Source: Plebeiibacterium sediminum
Lineage (GTDB): Bacteria > Bacteroidota > Bacteroidia > Bacteroidales > Marinilabiliaceae
Direction: 5' to 3'
Assembly (NCBI RefSeq): GCF_026013605.1
Contig: NZ_JAPDPJ010000015.1
Span: 42,780-106,779, forward strand
DNA: 64,000 nucleotides
Shown: positions 27,930-37,420 of the stretch, piece after piece
Position numbering within the stretch: the stretch's first letter is position 1
Layout: every line of letters starts with the position of its first letter
The notes under the pieces: generated by a model
The model's database searches: none
What the model was told of the DNA's origin: nothing
What the model saw: the letters and a program-made list of their open reading frames with translations, nothing else
Position numbers and translations under genes: made by a program

Positions 27930-28958
27930 TTAATTTCCTCTCAATATCTCCTTAAAATGAATTATTTGCTCATCGGTACCCAATATAAACAATTTATCAT
28001 CTTTTGATATTTTTATCTGTGGTGACGGATTGAATATATAAGTCCCTTCAGGAGTTTTAAGTCCCATTAGGTTGGCTCCTGTTTTTTTACGCAGATTTAA
28101 TTCCTGAATAGTTTTTGTAGTATTTTCTTCACTAATACAACCACACTCCACTTCGGTTAACTTCACTTCGCGACTACGCTGCAATAGAATATTTTCAACA
28201 AACTCTACTACATCTGGCTGTGTAACCAACTTAGCCATCCTTTGCCCTCCAATTCTATCAGGCATAATTACATTGGTAGCACCTGCATGTCGCAATTTTA
28301 CATCAGATCTAAAATCACTGGCTCTACTAATAATTTTTAATTTAGGGTTCATCTCACGTGCAGTTAATACCACAAACATATTATCTGCATCATTGGGTAA
28401 AGCTGTAATCAAAGCCTTTGCCTTACGAATTTGAGCCACATCCAAAACCTCTTCGGAACTGGCATCTCCCTGAACATACAACAAATTAGGATCTTCAAGA
28501 ATTCGGGTTACCACATTATCCCTTTTCTCAAGGATAACAAACTTTTCACCATGCTCTTTCAACTCAACACAAGCTTGATAACCATTTCTTCCATAACCAC
28601 AAACTATGATATGGTCTTCGAGTTTAACTATCTTCTTTTTCACCTGATACAGTTTATAGGATTGTTGTAATGCTCCTTCAACTACCAAACGCGTAATTGA
28701 AGTAATCACATAACCAAAAATTCCGAAGCTAAATATAATAAGAAGTACTGTAAAAATCTTACCTCCTTCAGATAAAGGATACACTTCTCTGAAACCAACC
28801 GTAGATACCGTAATAGTTGTCATATAAAGCGCATCAACAAACGAATATCCTTCAATAACAGCAAAACCTATACCTCCTGCAAAAATGATAAAAAACAATG
28901 CACTAACACCATAAACAATGGTCTTAAAATTTTCATGATATGGCACTCTTTTTTTCAC
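27930..28958 (-). CDS. Two-TM potassium channel with RCK (TrkA-N/TrkA-C) domains
   Basis: A 342-aa ion channel. Two membrane helices (residues ~13-35 and ~68-90) enclose a pore loop with TTITVSTVGFREVYPL, so the filter is T-V-G-F-R (53-57) rather than TVGYG. The RCK domain follows: Rossmann motif CGYGRNG near residue 121 for NAD(H) binding, then the TrkA-C domain to the C-terminus. It should form a ligand-gated K+ or monovalent-cation channel in the inner membrane. Translation appears to start at a GTG whose G is shared with the TAG stop of the preceding DUF2851 gene, so the two are coupled. Confidence 0.87.
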   Translation of the reverse strand: MKKRVPYHENFKTIVYGVSALFFIIFAGGIGFAVIEGYSFVDALYMTTITVSTVGFREVYPLSEGGKIFTVLLIIFSFGIFGYVITSITRLVVEGALQQSYKLYQVKKKIVKLEDHIIVCGYGRNGYQACVELKEHGEKFVILEKRDNVVTRILEDPNLLYVQGDASSEEVLDVAQIRKAKALITALPNDADNMFVVLTAREMNPKLKIISRASDFRSDVKLRHAGATNVIMPDRIGGQRMAKLVTQPDVVEFVENILLQRSREVKLTEVECGCISEENTTKTIQELNLRKKTGANLMGLKTPEGTYIFNPSPQIKISKDDKLFILGTDEQIIHFKEILRGN

Positions 28959-30247
28959 TATTCAGCTTTAATGGTTAACACCTTATGCCCGATATTACAA
29001 TGCAAGCACTTTTTCTTTTTACAGTAATTATTCGACAAATATATTAAAGCCTGAGAATCTCCGGCATTTTTAACCGATATTTCATTTGCTTTCCATTTAG
29101 AAATAATGGCATTTTGCTCCGGCTTTAACTGATTGAGCCAATTCATGGCCCTATCCTCAAATACATGATTTTGAGTGTTTTTACCATACGAAAATAAATA
29201 TGGTATAATTGTATTAATAATAATCAGATTTTTTGAACTAGCACCCAGATCTTTAAAGATTTTTTTACTTTTTCGATCAGGCAAATAGTGCGTTTCCCAA
29301 TATTCAGAAACATCAACATTTAATAAATCCAGGATTGTATCAAGATTCTCTTCATTTATAAAAACACCAAACAATCCTTTTGTTTTTACTATCAAATGAG
29401 CTAATTGCGAAATTCGGATTGTAGGAAAATTTGATGGACGCAATCTCAAAAATTTCCAGATATGATTCTCCAGAGACTTTAATTGATGTTTTTGCCTAAT
29501 AAAATGATATTCTCTTTTTAAGTCTGTTAAGTATTCATCTATAAATGTTTCATTTAAAAACCCTGCCTGCCCAAATAGCAAGGCTTCAACTATTTTTATA
29601 TTATCCGAATACTTTAATAAAACAGTTAAAGGAATTGATCTGGCCAAAAGCTCAAATGGTTCACTGTTTACGCCAAAACCAAAACTCCGAAACAAAATAC
29701 GATAGAAAGTTTCATCCCAATTTGAAGTTGTTGCTTTTAAAACTTCTTTAATTTGCGTTGAACGACTCTCTAAGCGCTCAATTAACATTCGTTCTTTCCA
29801 AAACGAAAACTCAAATGAACTAATTGCAGCCAGTTTACCAGAGCAGGCCAGCCAGTCTCTTTGATCCCTCAACGCTAAATAACTGTACCATAACTCATCA
29901 GACCACGAAAGAAAAAGTACAGGTATCTGCTCCCCATTGGTCCTAAACGTTTCTCCTTTACCTCGGGCAACAACATGTAAAATTACATTATCGTATGCTT
30001 TATCTTTATGATGATTGTGTAGATTCCAGTCGTTTATATCATGATGAACCTCAATATTTCCAGCCCATAAAATACCGTCTATTTTAATTTTAGCATTAAA
30101 AAAATCAGGCCCTGCATCACAATTGATCTCTCCCGGATTAATAATTTCCAGATGTTGGTTATCTGTAGTTTTTAAATTATTCTGGTAAAACAATTTCTGT
30201 TTCCAGATAAAATGAAGAAAATCCTCATTAGTCAGGTTATAGGTCAT
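28958..30247 (-). CDS. DUF2851 family protein
   Basis: A 429-aa soluble protein of the Bacteroidota-specific DUF2851 family. The N-terminus fits (LHFIWKQKLFYQNNLKTTD, GEINCDAGPDFFNAKIKIDG, GNIEVHHDINDWNLHNHHKD, given as pieces), and the C-terminus has a Cys cluster CKKKKCLHCNIG that may bind zinc. Function not known. The one-base overlap with the channel gene downstream suggests co-translation. Confidence 0.85.
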   Translation of the reverse strand: MTYNLTNEDFLHFIWKQKLFYQNNLKTTDNQHLEIINPGEINCDAGPDFFNAKIKIDGILWAGNIEVHHDINDWNLHNHHKDKAYDNVILHVVARGKGETFRTNGEQIPVLFLSWSDELWYSYLALRDQRDWLACSGKLAAISSFEFSFWKERMLIERLESRSTQIKEVLKATTSNWDETFYRILFRSFGFGVNSEPFELLARSIPLTVLLKYSDNIKIVEALLFGQAGFLNETFIDEYLTDLKREYHFIRQKHQLKSLENHIWKFLRLRPSNFPTIRISQLAHLIVKTKGLFGVFINEENLDTILDLLNVDVSEYWETHYLPDRKSKKIFKDLGASSKNLIIINTIIPYLFSYGKNTQNHVFEDRAMNWLNQLKPEQNAIISKWKANEISVKNAGDSQALIYLSNNYCKKKKCLHCNIGHKVLTIKAE

Positions 30248-30290
30248 ATATTATAATTTTACACTCCTAATATACAAAATGTTATAAAAT

Positions 30291-30317
30291 AAAAAAGCCC
30301 CCAAAACTGGAGGCTTT
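30291..30317 (-). terminator. Terminator of pyrF
   Basis: AAAGCC-CC/GG-GGCTTT stem of nine pairs (one G-U in the minus-strand RNA), 6-nt loop, T run at its 3' end. Confidence 0.75.
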
Positions 30318-30342
30318 ACTATATTTTAAAACAGCTATTATT

Positions 30343-31170
30343 CTATAATAAGCCTTTTGCCTTTAAAAGTGCACTCATTTCTTGTTGCACCTCTTTGGCT
30401 GCAATACCTGCTTGCTCAGCAAAATCTTTTTCAGCACTTTTATAGATGATACCTCTTGACGAATTGACAAGCAATCCACATTTATCATTTAATCCGTTTT
30501 CAGCAACTTCTTGCAAGCTACCTCCCTGAGCACCAACGCCAGGAACCAACAAGAAGTGATTAGGAATAATACTTCTGATTTCTTTTAATTTTTCAGCTTT
30601 TGTAGCACCCACAACATACATCAGATTTTCTTCAGTACCCCACTCTTTTGATGTTTTAATCACTTTTTCAAAAAGCTTTTCATCATTTTCTGTCATATAC
30701 TGAAAATCTGCAGCTCCTTTATTTGAAGTTAAAGCCAATAAAATAACCCACTTATCTACATAAGTCATAAATGGCTTTACTGAATCCTCTCCCATATAAG
30801 GAGCAACCGTTACAGAATCAAAATCCATCGCATCGAAAAAGGCTTTAGCATACATATTTGATGTATTACCAATATCACCTCTTTTAGCATCTGCAATAAT
30901 AAAAATATCAGGATAATTGTAACGAATGTAATTTACCGTCTTCTCTAAACTATTCCATCCTGCTACTCCCATACTTTCATAAAATGCCAAATTGGGCTTA
31001 TAGGCTACAGTATATTCTTGTGTTGCATCAATAATCTCTTTATTAAATGCAAAAATAGGATCAGTTGTTTCCAACAAAAAATGAGGTATTTTATTAACGT
31101 CAGTGTCTAACCCAACACATAAAAAACTCTCTTTTTTCTTAATGTTTTCAAATAGTTCCTGAGAAGTCAT
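30343..31170 (-). CDS. pyrF: Orotidine 5'-phosphate decarboxylase (type 2)
   Basis: The last step of UMP synthesis, 275 aa, the longer type 2 form common in Bacteroidota and mycobacteria. The catalytic Lys lies in [20 protein letters not shown], the N-terminal [14 protein letters not shown] and the PGVGAQGG phosphate-binding motif are present. It is separated from prfA by the four-helix-bundle gene, which appears inserted into the spacer. Confidence 0.95.
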   Translation of the reverse strand: MTSQELFENIKKKESFLCVGLDTDVNKIPHFLLETTDPIFAFNKEIIDATQEYTVAYKPNLAFYESMGVAGWNSLEKTVNYIRYNYPDIFIIADAKRGDIGNTSNMYAKAFFDAMDFDSVTVAPYMGEDSVKPFMTYVDKWVILLALTSNKGAADFQYMTENDEKLFEKVIKTSKEWGTEENLMYVVGATKAEKLKEIRSIIPNHFLLVPGVGAQGGSLQEVAENGLNDKCGLLVNSSRGIIYKSAEKDFAEQAGIAAKEVQQEMSALLKAKGLL

Positions 31171-31183
31171 TTTTTTTAGTTTA

Positions 31184-31205
31184 TAAAGTTGAAAGTTTTT
31201 AAAGT
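31184..31205 (+). repeat. Left inverted repeat flanking the four-helix-bundle gene
   Basis: A 22-mer that is the reverse complement of 31608-31629 with a single mismatch (core AAAGTTGAAAGTTT). It sits in a run of degenerate AAAGTT/AAGTTTAAA repeats. Confidence 0.7.
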
Positions 31206-31227
31206 TTTAAGTTTAAAAGTTGAAGTT

Positions 31228-31572
31228 TTAAAGTGTTTTAATCAAACCTGATAACATTCTGGAAATTTCTATCGATAAAGAGATTAACTCATTTGTTTCA
31301 TCCTCTTCAAGAATATTTAACTCCAATGCTAAGTACAACATAGATCTTACTTCTGCACAAGAACCTTTCGCTACATAAAGAAAATATATAAACTCTTTAT
31401 TTGATTTACGTTCAAAGCCTTCTGCAACATTATTCATAATTGAAACAGAAGCTCTTTGAATTTGATCTTTAAGTGAATAATCCTTACATGTTTTCAGTTT
31501 AATATAAATTGTAACAGTAAGTTCTTTTGCCTTTTGCCACGCTATAATATCTTCGAAACGATTAATCTTCAT
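31228..31572 (-). CDS. Four-helix-bundle protein (S23/IVP family)
   Basis: A 114-aa helical protein of the family first found in intervening sequences of 23S rRNA genes. Motifs: FEDIIAWQKAKELTV at the start, LKDQIQRASVSIMNNVAEGF in the middle (conserved R-A-x-x-S-I-x-N-I-A-E-G) and FLYVAKGSCAEVRSML (x-G-S-x-x-E) near residue 65. It binds nucleic acid in some proposals but has no settled function. It lies between pyrF and prfA and is flanked by a 22-bp inverted repeat. Confidence 0.85.
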   Translation of the reverse strand: MKINRFEDIIAWQKAKELTVTIYIKLKTCKDYSLKDQIQRASVSIMNNVAEGFERKSNKEFIYFLYVAKGSCAEVRSMLYLALELNILEEDETNELISLSIEISRMLSGLIKTL

Positions 31573-31607
31573 AACCTGACAATATTATCTCAAAAGCTCA
31601 CCTTTAT

Positions 31608-31629
31608 ACTTTATAAACTTTCAACTTTA
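31608..31629 (-). repeat. Right inverted repeat flanking the four-helix-bundle gene
   Basis: Reverse complement of 31184-31205 with one mismatch. Together the two copies bracket the gene at 31228-31572 in a 446-bp unit. Confidence 0.7.
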
Positions 31630-31643
31630 CACTTCAAACTTAA

Positions 31644-32729
31644 TTAAAGCTCACTTGCTTTTAGTCTCTCTGCGTTTTCCTCTACAATTAGTCTGTCAAT
31701 TACCGATTGCAATTCACCATCCATAACTGCAGTTAAATTATACAATGTAAAATTAACACGGTGATCTGTTACCCTTCCTTGCGGATAATTGTAGGTACGA
31801 ATTTTAGCAGAACGGTCTCCTGTTGATACCATTGTTTTACGTTTAGATGAAATGGCATCCAAATACTTTTGGTATTCCAGGTTATATAAACGTGTTCTTA
31901 ATTCGATCATCGCCTTATCAAGGTTCTTCAACTGTGATTTTTGATCCTGACAAGTAACAACGATTCCTGAAGGAATATGTGTTAATCGAATAGCTGAGTA
32001 AGTCGTGTTTACCGACTGACCACCAGGACCTGAAGAACAGTAAGTATCTTTACGAATATCTTCTTGTCTTAAATCAATATCAAATTCTTCAGCTTCAGGT
32101 AAAACAGCTACTGATGCAGCAGAGGTATGTACGCGACCTTGTGTTTCTGTTTGAGGAACACGTTGTACACGATGAACACCAGACTCATACTTAAGGATAC
32201 CATAAACGCCTTCGCCGGTAACATTAAATACAATTTCTTTATAACCTCCTGAAGTTCCTTCACTCATATGCGTAACATCAACTTTCCAGCCTTGTTTTTC
32301 GCAGTATTTTGTGTACATACGGAATAAGTCACCAGCAAAAATACTAGCCTCATCACCACCTGTACCAGCGCGTACTTCAACCACACAGTTTTTACCATCT
32401 TCAGGATCAGCAGGAATTAAAAGTAATTTGATTTCTTCTTCCATTTCAGGAAGTTTTTCCTCTAACTCATCCAACTCCATTTTTGCCATCTCTCTCATTT
32501 CAGCATCGTCTTCTTCTTTTAAGATAGCTTTTGCTTCCGCGATAGTTTCAAGAGTAGCTTTATATCTACCATGAGCTTCTGCAACTTTTTCAAGTTCTTT
32601 ATACTCTTTATTTAACTTGATATATTTTTTAGTATCTGAAATCACTTCAGGATCAGTTATCTGCTCTGATACTTCCTGAAAACGGATTACGACACCACCT
32701 AGCATGTCTAATAATTTATTTTCTGCCAT
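31644..32729 (-). CDS. prfA: Peptide chain release factor 1
   Basis: RF1 terminates translation at UAA and UAG. 361 aa, normal length. The GGQ catalytic motif is at residues 236-238 in CSSGPGGQSVNT, and the codon-recognition tripeptide region reads RVPQTETQGRVHTS (PxT type, near 192-194). The N-terminal coiled-coil domain spans residues ~30-105. Divergence from RF2 is clear from the PxT rather than SPF motif. Confidence 0.96.
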   Translation of the reverse strand: MAENKLLDMLGGVVIRFQEVSEQITDPEVISDTKKYIKLNKEYKELEKVAEAHGRYKATLETIAEAKAILKEEDDAEMREMAKMELDELEEKLPEMEEEIKLLLIPADPEDGKNCVVEVRAGTGGDEASIFAGDLFRMYTKYCEKQGWKVDVTHMSEGTSGGYKEIVFNVTGEGVYGILKYESGVHRVQRVPQTETQGRVHTSAASVAVLPEAEEFDIDLRQEDIRKDTYCSSGPGGQSVNTTYSAIRLTHIPSGIVVTCQDQKSQLKNLDKAMIELRTRLYNLEYQKYLDAISSKRKTMVSTGDRSAKIRTYNYPQGRVTDHRVNFTLYNLTAVMDGELQSVIDRLIVEENAERLKASEL

Positions 32730-32840
32730 TTTTATATTTTATAAGATTTTTAAATAAGTAATAGAAAAACACATCAGACCATTTTGGCCTAACCATTTCC
32801 TGTTCCTTATATAAATCCTGAAAGAAGCATATATATTATA

Positions 32841-34010
32841 TTAGTATTTAAATGTTCCAAACTCACTTTCAATAGTAAGTTCTTTTTTATCACTCGCTTC
32901 ACAACGTCCAACAATTTGAGCATCAATATTAAACGACTTACTGATTTCAATTAATTCTGATGCAATCTCTTCAGGAACATATAATTCCATTCTATGGCCC
33001 ATGTTAAAAACCTTATACATCTCATCCCAGGCAGTACCAGATTGCTCATGAATTGTTTTAAACAATGGAGGCACAGGGAACAAGTTATCTTTAATAACAT
33101 GTAAATTATCAACAAAATGAAGCACTTTAGTTTGTGCACCACCTGAACAGTGAACCATTCCGTGTATTTGTGAACGGAACTTATCCAACATCTTTTTAAT
33201 TACTGGGGCATAAGTTCTTGTTGGCGAAAGCACTAGTTTACCGGCATCAATATCAACACCTTCAACTGCATCAGTTAATTTTAATCCACCTGAATAAACT
33301 AAGTCAGAAGGAACAGTTGGATCAAAGCTTTCCGGATATTTTTGAGCCAGATAGTTAGCAAAAACATCATGACGGGCAGATGTTAAACCATTACTTCCCA
33401 TTCCGCCATTATACTCTTTTTCGTATGTAGCAGTACCTGAAGAAGACAATCCGACAATTACATCTCCTGCCTGAATATTTTTATTATCAATAACATCAGA
33501 GCGCTTCATTCTGCATGTTACAGTAGAATCCACAATAATGGTTCTTACTAAATCACCAACATCAGCAGTTTCTCCACCTGTTGAGTAAATAGAAACGCCC
33601 ATCTCTCTGATATCTGACAACAATTCTTCAGTACCATTAATTATAGCTGAAATAACTTCACCTGGCACTAAATTCTTATTTCTGCCAATGGTTGATGAAA
33701 CCAGAATATTATCTGTAGCACCTACACATAGCAAATCATCCAGATTCATAATTAAAGCATCCTGCGCAATACCTTTCCACACAGAAATATCTCCTGTTTC
33801 TTTCCAGTACAAATAAGCTAACGAAGACTTTGTACCAGCACCATCGGCGTGCATTATATTGCAGTATTCTTCATCTCCACAAAGAATATCCGGAATAATT
33901 TTACAAAAAGCTTTAGGATATAGTCCTTTATCGATGTTTTTAATGGCGTTGTGCACATCTTCTTTGGATGCAGAAACACCTCTTTGATTATACCTTGAAT
34001 CTGAACTCAC
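32841..34010 (-). CDS. purM: Phosphoribosylformylglycinamidine cyclo-ligase
   Basis: AIR synthase of purine synthesis, 389 aa, the Bacteroidota form with an N-terminal YNQRGVSASKEDVHNAI start. ATP-binding HADGAGTKSSLAY and the QDALIMNLDDLLCVGA motif are present, and the C-terminal AIRS domain contains MVHCSGGAQTKVLHF and the NMGHRMELYV motif. The start codon is GTG. It is in the same direction as prfA (111-bp gap), so the two may share transcripts. Confidence 0.94.
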   Translation of the reverse strand: MSSDSRYNQRGVSASKEDVHNAIKNIDKGLYPKAFCKIIPDILCGDEEYCNIMHADGAGTKSSLAYLYWKETGDISVWKGIAQDALIMNLDDLLCVGATDNILVSSTIGRNKNLVPGEVISAIINGTEELLSDIREMGVSIYSTGGETADVGDLVRTIIVDSTVTCRMKRSDVIDNKNIQAGDVIVGLSSSGTATYEKEYNGGMGSNGLTSARHDVFANYLAQKYPESFDPTVPSDLVYSGGLKLTDAVEGVDIDAGKLVLSPTRTYAPVIKKMLDKFRSQIHGMVHCSGGAQTKVLHFVDNLHVIKDNLFPVPPLFKTIHEQSGTAWDEMYKVFNMGHRMELYVPEEIASELIEISKSFNIDAQIVGRCEASDKKELTIESEFGTFKY

Positions 34011-34554
34011 GAAATAATTATTTTATTTAGAATTTTCGGAGGACAAAAGTAATACAATTTTGTCAGTTATCAATTAAGAGTTTAGGGTAATCATGTATAT
34101 TATAATATGTAGTGTTTTTTTATCACTTCTATTCCGAACTTAATAATGATTTTAAACCTACGAGGCAATATTAATTACAAACACTTACTATTGCTGAATT
34201 GCAGTTTTATTCTATTGACCGTTTTAAGAACTTGCTAAATACCTTTATGGTTTGACTTTAAAAACTCGCACCCTTTTAAATCCGGATGTATTCGTACCTG
34301 CTTCGGAATGTAATCGAAACAGGTGTGGATATATGACAAACATAGTATTATAAACAATCACATATACCACACTTATTCTTCACTTATCAGTGAGGCTGAT
34401 GTGAGGGAATAGTGAAGGTATAGTGAGCCAATAGTGAGTGAATAGTATTTTATAACCGCAGCCGTTCCGCATACAATCCGCAGCAGTCCCGCAGCAGACT
34501 GCATTACACTACCCACAGAAAACCACTGATATGACTCACCCTTTTCTGTAGTTT
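34011..34554. other. Spacer with short repeats
   Basis: A 544-bp non-coding stretch between purM and the PorE-like gene. It holds the 11-bp tandem repeat at 34407-34446 and, at 34456-34500, several CCGCAGC/CAGCAGTC-like words that are richer in GC than the surroundings. A weak dyad ACAGAAAA/TTTTCTGT (34515-34522 and 34542-34549) lies just after the PorE-like stop but lacks a T run. No gene seen. Confidence 0.5.
34407..34446. repeat. 11-bp direct tandem repeat, ~3.6 copies
   Basis: Units GAATAGTGAAG, GTATAGTGAGC, CAATAGTGAGT, GAATAGT. The shared core is ATAGTGA; the period is about one helical turn. Confidence 0.6.
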
Positions 34555-36105
34555 TTATTCTCTTACTTGTTTCAAAGGTTTTTCAAGTACAATATTGTAT
34601 TCAAAATCCTTGTCATCTGTTTCGCCGGAGGTAGTAAATTTCACCTTCTCGTTCAGATAACCTTTTGCTGCAACCAAAAATACATAATCCGTATTTGGTT
34701 TTAGCTTTACTTTATAGGATCCATCTTCGGGAATATTAATTTTTAATGTAGTTCCATCACTACCAATTAATCTTACATATGATTCCTGAACTACTTCATC
34801 ATTTTTATTTTTGATGGTTCCATTTAATGTAAAAATCAGTTTTGGAAGAATAAAACTATATAAATTATCTATCCCTTTAGCACTTCCACGTGATGATGAG
34901 AAAATACCTTCTTCATCTTTTCCTTTAAAGGCAATTCCAAAATCATCGGCTTCACTATTGATCGGTTTACCCATATTAGAAACCTGCCAAAGGCCTTCTT
35001 CATCAATAAAGGCTCTAAAAATATCGAGGCCACCAAATCCTATTTGAGTATCCGAACTAAAATATAAAGTACCATCTGTTCTAATATAGGGAAACATTTC
35101 ATCTCCCGGAGTATTGATAGCCGAACCTAAATTTTCAGGCTCCCCCCATCCTCCTTCTGATTTTGTGGATTTCCAGATATCCTTGCCTCCATAGCCACCT
35201 TCTCTGTCGCTAACAAAATACAACACATTACCATCAGGTGAAATGGCAGGATGCGCAACAATAGTGCTGTCTTCTCCAATTTTAACAATAGCCGGCTCAC
35301 CCCATCTTCCTCCACTACGGGCACTGGTTACAATTTCTGCACCCATAGGTTTGGTTTTATCATATTTACATCTGGTATAATATAATTGCTTTCCATTTGA
35401 ACTTATATTGGGAGCTCCATCATCCACCTGAGGTGCATTAATAGGCTCTTCAAAGGCTTCCGGATCTGTCCAGACACCTTTTGCATCAATTTTTGAAAAA
35501 TACAAGGAGGAGATTCCCTGGCCTGTTATTCGGTTTTTGCGTTTCTTTTTAGTTTCAGTACGCATGGACGAAAAGATAACATAGTCGTACGAGTCGCCCA
35601 CAAAAGCAGGTGAAAAATCACTAAACTTGCTGTTCAGTTTTTTCAATTTTTCGATTTGATATCTTTTAGGTTTCACATCCTTCTGAATCATCATACAAGA
35701 AGCCAAGCCTCTTTGGGCTCTGATATCTGCAGGCACTTCTTCGAGATAGGCTTCATATTCGGGAATGGCTTTGTCTAACTTACCAGCTTTACGATAGCTT
35801 TCGGCCATATAAAAACGAGCTTGTCTTTCGGGATATTTATATCTTACCGCCTTAGAATAAGCAGATGCTGCTTTGGTAGGCTTATTGGTAATCCGGTAAC
35901 ATTCGCCCATATAATAAGAATACTCACCTTTTGTATATTTATTCTTTTCGCCGGAATAGGCACGCTTATATAATTCTGCAGCCCTTGTATACTCGCCTAT
36001 TTCGAAAGATTTATGCGCTAAAGAAACTCTTTTTTTACCTGCACATGAAACTAAGGCCACACAGCTTACTATTATTAATATCTTATTGATGATACTATTT
36101 CTCAT
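34555..36105 (-). CDS. PorE-like lipoprotein (TPR, beta-propeller, CRD) without OmpA domain
   Basis: A 516-aa lipoprotein; I chose the ATG at 36105 because it gives a signal peptide with lipobox LVSC, while the upstream ATG adds 11 residues. TPR-like repeats fill residues ~25-140, PD40/WD40-type blades fill ~160-420 (repeats of the form PNISSNGKQLYYTR, AISPDGNVLYFVSDR, YIRTDGTLYFSSD), and a carboxypeptidase-regulatory-like beta domain (LNGTIKNKNDEVV...) fills ~430-510. This order matches the type IX secretion component PorE, which normally ends in an OmpA peptidoglycan-binding domain. Here the protein stops right where that domain would start. It could act in T9SS or another envelope complex. 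Confidence 0.75.
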   Translation of the reverse strand: MRNSIINKILIIVSCVALVSCAGKKRVSLAHKSFEIGEYTRAAELYKRAYSGEKNKYTKGEYSYYMGECYRITNKPTKAASAYSKAVRYKYPERQARFYMAESYRKAGKLDKAIPEYEAYLEEVPADIRAQRGLASCMMIQKDVKPKRYQIEKLKKLNSKFSDFSPAFVGDSYDYVIFSSMRTETKKKRKNRITGQGISSLYFSKIDAKGVWTDPEAFEEPINAPQVDDGAPNISSNGKQLYYTRCKYDKTKPMGAEIVTSARSGGRWGEPAIVKIGEDSTIVAHPAISPDGNVLYFVSDREGGYGGKDIWKSTKSEGGWGEPENLGSAINTPGDEMFPYIRTDGTLYFSSDTQIGFGGLDIFRAFIDEEGLWQVSNMGKPINSEADDFGIAFKGKDEEGIFSSSRGSAKGIDNLYSFILPKLIFTLNGTIKNKNDEVVQESYVRLIGSDGTTLKINIPEDGSYKVKLKPNTDYVFLVAAKGYLNEKVKFTTSGETDDKDFEYNIVLEKPLKQVRE

Positions 36106-36228
36106 ACTATTTTCTAAAATCAAATGTAAAAGTAACATTTATTAGCTTGGTACAAAAACGTTATATTTTACAGAATATTTTGTTACAAGCCAACAACAAA
36201 AGTAATTTTAAAACGTATACCCCCTTAA

Positions 36229-36259
36229 TTTGATTTATTATAGGTATAATATATATTTG
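36229..36259 (+). promoter_or_regulatory. Promoter of the AraC-type regulator gene
   Basis: TTTG (36229-36232), 19-nt spacer, TATATTTG (36252-36259): an exact Bacteroidota promoter. A small CCTC-TAACT-GAGG hairpin (36262-36274) lies at the transcript start, and the ATG follows at 36283. Confidence 0.8.
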
Positions 36260-36282
36260 CACCTCTAACTGAGGGGAATGGT

Positions 36283-37420
36283 ATGGAGTATATTTTTATT
36301 ATTTGCTTTGCATTAATAATATTTTTTTCTTTTTCATTAATTACAAAGGCACACAAAACCTTATCGGAAAGAATATTTGTGGGATGGATATGCCTTCTTG
36401 CCATTACTGAGCTTTCATTTTTTTTTGAACGCTATTGGGTTATTCAGAGACTACACCTTGTTGTTTGCCTTTATATGTGATACTCACGTTGTGCATGGAA
36501 CATTATTTTATTTTTATGTAGTCAGTTTCACTAATCCCGATTTTAAATTTAAATACCACCATGCCATTCACTTGCTTCCATTGGCACTTATCTTTAGTCT
36601 TAAGATTTACTTTAACAATGTTCTTGGCGTAATGGATTGCTACGGAGCCGGATGTTTGCATCAGGGCAATGAGTATGTTGACCTGCTTACCTTTTTAAAA
36701 TTTGGTTTTATCGGAACCTATTTATTTTTAGGCTGGCACATAGTTCACGATAGGGTGATTCACAAAACGGAGACTGATAACCTTGAGAAAATAAGAGCCA
36801 ACTGGATTAAAAATGTAGCTATAGGAGTCATTATCATTTTCTTTTTCTCAGCTGGCTATAAAGTAATATACCGTTTAGGCTTTGATATATTAGGAAATGA
36901 TGTTACTGTTATAAACGTAATGGTTTCTTTCTTTATTCTCGTGTTTTTATACATGGGTAATTCTTATGCCTATATTTTTGTTGCCCCCTACCAGGGAAAA
37001 GGGGTAGATCTTGATAAAAGCAAAAAACCTGTATCAGAAGCACCAACTCCTCAACCTGCCAATACTATTGAGATTAATGATATTGACCAAAAGTTTAGCA
37101 TTATTGAAAAGTACCTTAATCAGGAAAAACCTTATTTAAAAGGGCAGGTTACTGTAAGAGAGCTTTCGGACAATATACAAATACCTCAAAACGAAATTTC
37201 TCACATCATACAGATTAAGAGCAATAAATACTACACTGACTATATGAATGAATTTAGGGTACAGGCTTTAAAAGAAAAGCTTGACGATCCTTCAAATGAT
37301 AGTTTTACCATATTATCCATTGCGCTCGAATGTGGTTTTGCTTCCAAATCGAGTCTAAATCGCATTTTTAAACAACACACTGGAATTACTCCTACTGAAT
37401 ACAGAAACTGTAAGCAATAG
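36283..37420 (+). pseudogene. Membrane AraC-type regulator interrupted by a +1 frameshift at a T9 tract
   Basis: The gene is split over two frames. Frame 1 from ATG 36283 encodes MEYIFIICFALIIFF... up to ELSFFF and then runs into a stop at 36480. Frame 2 takes over at the T9 tract (36418-36426) and continues NAIGLFRDYTLLFAFICDTH through to 37420. Removing one T joins the two into a ~378-aa protein: six to seven membrane helices (residues ~3-215) of the kind found in AraC-type regulators of Bacteroidota, then a C-terminal AraC DNA-binding domain with two helix-turn-helix motifs (VRELSDNIQIPQNEIS and IALECGFASKSSLNRIFK, the second ending HTGITPTEYR). The second part has no good start of its own. 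It may be a sequencing error, a recent mutation or a phase-variable switch. Confidence 0.8.

Noticed and set aside
34515..34549. Possible terminator of the PorE-like gene
   Set aside because: Eight-bp stem with a 19-nt loop and no T run in the minus-strand RNA; too weak to call.
34555..36105. Frameshifted OmpA domain downstream of the PorE-like gene
   Set aside because: I read past the stop codon in the minus strand and found no OmpA-like residues, so this is not a simple frameshift.
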